Source: Okapia johnstoni
Taxonomy: Eukaryota > Chordata > Mammalia > Artiodactyla > Giraffidae
NCBI GenBank assembly: GCA_024291935.2
Contig: CM044305.1
Span: 91,318,397-91,382,396 of the forward strand
Reading direction: 5' to 3'
Length of the DNA: 64,000 nt
Part shown: positions 61,536 to 64,000 of the stretch, one piece after another
Layout of the letters: every line of letters starts with the position of its first letter
How positions within the stretch are numbered: the first letter of the stretch is position 1
The notes under the pieces: model-generated
The model's database searches: none
Told to the model about the DNA's origin: nothing
The model's input: the letters and a program-made list of their open reading frames with translations, nothing else
Position numbers and translations under genes: made by a program

Positions 61536-62063
61536 CACCTATCAGAAGAGTGATCCAGACTTGAAATCAGAAGCTAGTGACCCTGAGCAAACAGGAACAA
61601 TGATTAATCTCTGCTAATTAAATCCTTACCTGTTGGTCACATTGAATAAAGAACCAATGAAGGGATGATATGACAGCCAAAACAAACATCGACCAAACGC
61701 ACATAAATGGGGTAAATCCATTTCCAAGGCCTGCCTAAAAGAGTGGTTTCTTCTCATTCACTGGACAGATGAAGACAGTAATAAGCTCAAATTCTTACAT
61801 TTTACCCACGCATCATACACAGAAATCCAAAAACTATATAACTTGGAAAAATAAAGCTCTCATGTTTTTTACCACCATTTAAAAATGTTTTCAAAAATAA
61901 ATATAAAACTCATATCTCTTGGTGCCACAACACAGGAGAATAGTCAAAAAACACACAAAGTTTTGATTCTGTGGGTCCCAAATTACATTTTAATTCAAGG
62001 CCTTGCAGAGACCTTTTGTGTGATATTCAGGGTACTAGTGCCATAATGGAAATTAACCCGAAG

Positions 62064-62398
62064 TACAGGCATACCTCATTCTATTGCACTTTGCTTTATT
62101 ACACCTGTCCACCCAGATATTATATATATAATATAAATATATATATATTTTACAAATTTGAAGGTTTGTGGCAACCTTCATTATCAAGGATAGTTAGAAT
62201 TTTTTTAGCAATGAAAGCATTTTTAATTAAGATATATATAGTCTTTTTAGACATAATGCTATTACATACAATATAATTTAAATAATAAACTTTTATATGG
62301 TACGAGAAGCCAAAAAGTGTGTGTGACTCAATTTATTGTGATATCTGCTTTATTGTGGTGGTCTGAAACTGAACCCACAATATCTCCAAGGTATACTA
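62064..62398 (+). mobile_element. Tigger1-type MITE, right arm
   Basis: Mirror copy: TACAGGCATACCTCATT at the start, 'gaaggtttgtggcaaccttc', 'tttagacataatgctattac', 'tttattgtggtggtctgaaa' and AAGGTATACTA at the end, with TA at both borders as expected for a TA target. Confidence 0.9.
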
Positions 62399-62934
62399 AC
62401 TGGAATTGGGAAATAAGGTATCTATTTGGTCCATCTCAGAGCACTCAAAAACCTCATCACTGAATCCTCCTCATCAACCAACGGCCCTCCCTCTTTGTCC
62501 AGTCAGACTTTGTTAGCAGCCTCTCCTGATGATTCCTTGTCATTTGAGTTGTGGCACTTTGTGCAAGGAGAACATAATCAAACCCACACTGGTCCCGGGC
62601 CTATGATACAGAAAAGAGCACAAGACATGTGATGAAAGCCAAGTGTATTTCTACAAGGTCAGACTCTGAAATGCCACTGGAGTGAAACCAGGCTTTGTGC
62701 CTGTTATTCAGTATCTTAGGATGGTTGACCCTGAATATTAAGAGGAAATAGGGATGCGCTACATAATGAGGCTGTAAAGGGACTGCTGGATCCAGGAGAT
62801 CCTTGGGGATAACTCCTAGTACTGCCATGATCTCCAACGACCAGAATGAGAAGATACAGATAGGACTGCCGAGGGCTTGGATCCCTAGATGAGGTCTGGG
62901 TCACACCACCCCTGTCCAGAAGAACATCAGGGGA
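62399..62934 (-). repeat. Unclassified 535-bp unit, right arm
   Basis: Mirror of 59313-59847. The minus-strand frame 62601-62837 holds the diverged counterpart (LQPHYVAHPYFLLIFRVNHP), so neither frame is kept intact. Confidence 0.5.
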
Positions 62935-63087
62935 ACTTCCCCTGTCAGTCCCAGCATTTAAAACTCCACACTTGGGATTTTTTGTGTGTTTTTTTTTTTT
63001 TCCTGCATGGGGCAATGGAATCGTTCACTGGTCAGGAACTAAGAATTCCACATACCCTGTAGCCAAAAATTTAAAAAAAAAAAAAAA
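62935..63087 (+). mobile_element. CHR-type SINE, right arm
   Basis: Mirror copy of 59178-59312: 'ttcccctgtcagtcccagca', 'tcactggtcaggaactaaga' and an A15 tail, plus an extra T-rich insertion at 62980-63001 not present in the left arm. Confidence 0.9.
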
Positions 63088-63275
63088 GAACATCATATTG
63101 CCAAGATAAAAGGATAATGGAAAAGGGGAATGATGAATCAAATATTTACTTTGGCCTTGTGACCTGAAATGCACATGTGGAATATAGCATTATTCACACC
63201 TTCTTTCATGCAATGATATGTGTGTTTTGTGTAGTATATCTGATATATATATATATTATAGATATATAAATATCA

Positions 63276-63727
63276 GTTTTTCAATTCAGTTCAGTTCAGT
63301 TGCTCAGTCGTGTCCAACTCTTTGCGACCCCATGAATCGCAGCACGCCAGGCCTCCCTGTCCATCACCAACTCCCGGAGTCTCACCCAAACCCATGTCCA
63401 TCGAGTCGGTGATGCCATCCAACCATCTCATCCTCTGTCGTCCCCTTCTCCTCCCGCCCCCAATCCTACCCAGCATTAGGGTCTTTTCCAATGAGTCAAC
63501 CCTTCGCATGAGGTGGCCAAAGTATTGGAGTTTCAGCTTCAACATCAGTCCTTCCAATGAACACCCAGGATTGATCTCTTTAGGATGGATTGATTGGATC
63601 TCCTTGCAGTCCAAGGGACTCTCAAGAGTCTTCTCCAACACCACAGTTCAAAAGCATCAATTCTGCGGCGCTCAGCTTTCTTCACTGTCCAACTCTCACA
63701 TCCATACATGACCACTGGAAAAACCAT
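63276..63727 (-). mobile_element. BovB LINE 3' end, right arm
   Basis: Mirror copy of the left-arm BovB, nearly base-identical. The minus strand reads CESWTVKKAERRRIDAFELW and [20 protein letters not shown], with its CTGAA-type tail at 63276-63300. A small indel at the 'cctaaaagagatc' site separates the two copies. Confidence 0.97.
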
Positions 63728-64000
63728 ATGTAAATACTCTTTTAAATTAATTTTTCTCTTTCTCTCTTACTTAGGATATGCAGTTTAAGAAAAAAAAGAT
63801 GATTAGCTTTACAACTCAGCCTATAAATTAAGGTAACATTGATGTATTGATCTGCCAGACCTGAAGAGAATGGGACAACACCTAGAGAATCTGAATGTTA
63901 AGACGAGCAAGAACTTTTGCATGAGACTTTGCAGATGAGGACTACCCTTGGGAAGAAGTGAGAGCATATTTATTAAACAAATAATAGCTGCAACTCAGCT

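Larger units (their letters stand above)
61335..64000 (-). repeat. Right arm of large inverted duplication (runs off window)
   Basis: Reverse-complement copy of 58270-60938, with the same insertions in mirror order: Bov-tA, single-copy piece, Tigger MITE, unclassified unit, CHR SINE, BovB and single-copy piece. It differs from the left arm by substitutions and many short indels. The match is still good at the last bases of the window ('agctgcaactcagct' against 'gagtgcagctataatt' at 58279), so the arm is longer than shown. Confidence 0.9.

Noticed and set aside
19202..61564. Many frames starting like GFPGGSVVKNLPAMQETW or MSDSLQPHGLQHA
   Set aside because: These are translations of Bov-tA/BovB repeats in various frames, not genes.

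Overview
The window is mammalian, almost certainly a bovid (cattle, sheep, goat or a close relative). It is packed with ruminant-specific repeats: Bov-tA and Bov-A2 SINEs, BovB (RTE) LINEs, a ruminant L1 3' end and cetartiodactyl CHR-type tRNA SINEs. These lie over older mammalian MIR, L2, MER5A, Tigger and L1M fossils. The only recognisable gene is glypican-3 (GPC3), on the minus strand at the extreme left, which places the window on the X chromosome because GPC3 is X-linked in mammals.

Layout. Positions 1-1211 are the 5' part of GPC3 intron 1. Coding exon 1 (signal peptide plus the start of the mature core protein) is 1212-1388, followed upstream by a TATA-less, GC-box-rich promoter inside a CpG island to about 1.87 kb. 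Everything to the right (about 62 kb) is 5' flanking/intergenic DNA of GPC3, with no second gene that I can recognise. It holds a dense, often nested, set of interspersed repeats separated by unique stretches. Nested cases include Bov-tA inside L2, MER5A plus Bov-tA inside L2, CHR inside MIR, and BovB inside an older repeat.

Notable structures. (1) As given, GPC3 exon 1 carries a reading-frame break just after the poly-proline stretch: the signal-peptide part and the TCHQVRSFF part are in different frames. This is either an assembly/sequencing indel or a real disruptive allele. (2) The right end (about 58.27-64.0 kb) is a large inverted duplication. Two arms of at least 2.65 kb, each carrying the same BovB, CHR SINE, Tigger MITE and Bov-tA in mirror order, flank a spacer of about 0.4 kb; the right arm runs off the window. 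(3) There is an unassigned 112-codon, minus-strand ORF at 37334-37672 with an A14 tract just after its stop (possible retrocopy), and a very short AATAAA/poly(A) insertion with 14-bp duplications at 5226-5320.

Repeat family names come from memory of consensus sequences; boundaries are by eye, usually within 5-20 bases where target-site duplications are not given. No RNA genes, CRISPR arrays, viral genes or bacterial features were seen.
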